DNA from: Acidobacteria bacterium 28-1
Lineage (GTDB): Bacteria > Acidobacteriota > Blastocatellia > Pyrinomonadales > Pyrinomonadaceae
DNA: 43,108 nucleotides
Reading direction: 5' to 3'
Assembly (NCBI GenBank): GCA_002050365.1
Contig: MWYZ01000031.1
Coordinates: forward strand, 1 to 43,108
In this document: positions 42,824 to 43,108 of the stretch, in pieces
Layout: every line of letters begins with the position of its first letter
Position numbering within the stretch: position 1 is the first letter of the stretch
Position numbers and translations under genes: made by a program
The notes under the pieces: model-generated
The model's database searches: none
What the model was told of the DNA's origin: nothing
What the model saw: only the letters and a program-made list of their open reading frames with translations

Positions 42824-43108
42824 ATGAGAACACCGACAAAATTCGTTCAAGAGTTAACTGACGAACAGCAAAGTCAGTTAAAAGCTATTATGAAATCGAA
42901 TGCTCCGCAAAGCAAACGAAGACGGGCGCACACGATTTTACTCAGTTTCAGAGGCTATTCGATTGACCAAATCGCCGCCATTTATGAAGTTGACCGTGAC
43001 CGTGTGAGCCGCTGGTTTCAATGGTGGGCGGAGTTTGGATTAGCGGGACTCGGCGATGATGAGCGTCCGGGTCGTCCGCCGAAACTCACCGCCTCAGAGC
43101 AGCAACAA
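42824..43108 (+). CDS. IS630-family transposase, 5' part, runs off the window
   Basis: The open frame of 95 codons starts at the ATG giving MRTPTKFVQELTDEQQ and continues to the last base. The N-terminal domain is a helix-turn-helix of the HTH_29/winged-helix type, with RRRAHTILLSFRGYSIDQIA and VDRDRVSRWFQWWAEFGLAG, then the linker DDERPGRPPKL that precedes the DDE domain in IS630/Tc1-like transposases. The catalytic domain lies outside the window, so intactness is unknown. The element's left end should lie between 42694 and 42823. Confidence 0.88.
   Translation, partial: MRTPTKFVQELTDEQQSQLKAIMKSNAPQSKRRRAHTILLSFRGYSIDQIAAIYEVDRDRVSRWFQWWAEFGLAGLGDDERPGRPPKLTASEQQQ

Overview
This 43.1 kb window looks like chromosomal DNA of a moderate-GC environmental bacterium. 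The best guess is an Acidobacteriota member of the Blastocatellia/Pyrinomonadales type. That is inferred from a complete alternative complex III plus caa3-oxidase cluster, a B12-dependent ribonucleotide reductase, methylmalonyl-CoA genes, PT-linker secreted proteins and many heptanucleotide intergenic repeats; no rRNA is present to prove it.

Layout. 1-3285 is a rearranged area. It holds the cut-off end of a copper P-type ATPase, a truncated IS5-type transposase, a secreted-type protein without a signal peptide, a perfect 54-bp palindrome, and a 3'-truncated polyphosphate kinase 2. 3286-9381 holds divergent hslO (Hsp33) and nrdJ. nrdJ is interrupted by two HNH-containing inteins and preceded by a tandem NrdR-box pair and a strong promoter. 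9575-11284 is a divergent copper-amine-oxidase-like exported protein. 11463-15942 (all +) carries meaB, a PD-(D/E)XK-like protein, methylmalonyl-CoA epimerase, a membrane-anchored parvulin and an MBL-fold hydrolase.

15960-30075 (all -) is a respiratory operon. In transcription order it reads actA, actB, actC, actD, actE, actF, a single-TM protein, a SCO protein, ctaC (CuA plus cytochrome c), ctaD, ctaE and ctaF. Quinol electrons would pass through alternative complex III to cytochrome c and the caa3 oxidase. Most gaps in this operon carry heptad-repeat arrays. One array runs across the actD/actE junction and encodes the actE signal peptide.

30514-42693 is mostly housekeeping: a ROK protein, a small secreted protein, DedA, a GHMP kinase, purQ, purS, a DUF4870 membrane protein, a RAYT transposase flanked by REP-like sequences, purB, an AI-2E-type permease, asd, an aminotransferase and a metallophosphoesterase. 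The window ends inside an IS630-type transposase.

The main non-genic signal is a window-wide family of 7-nt-periodic arrays, often in inverted pairs, at more than a dozen gene junctions. The motif differs from locus to locus. No CRISPR array, tRNA or rRNA was seen.
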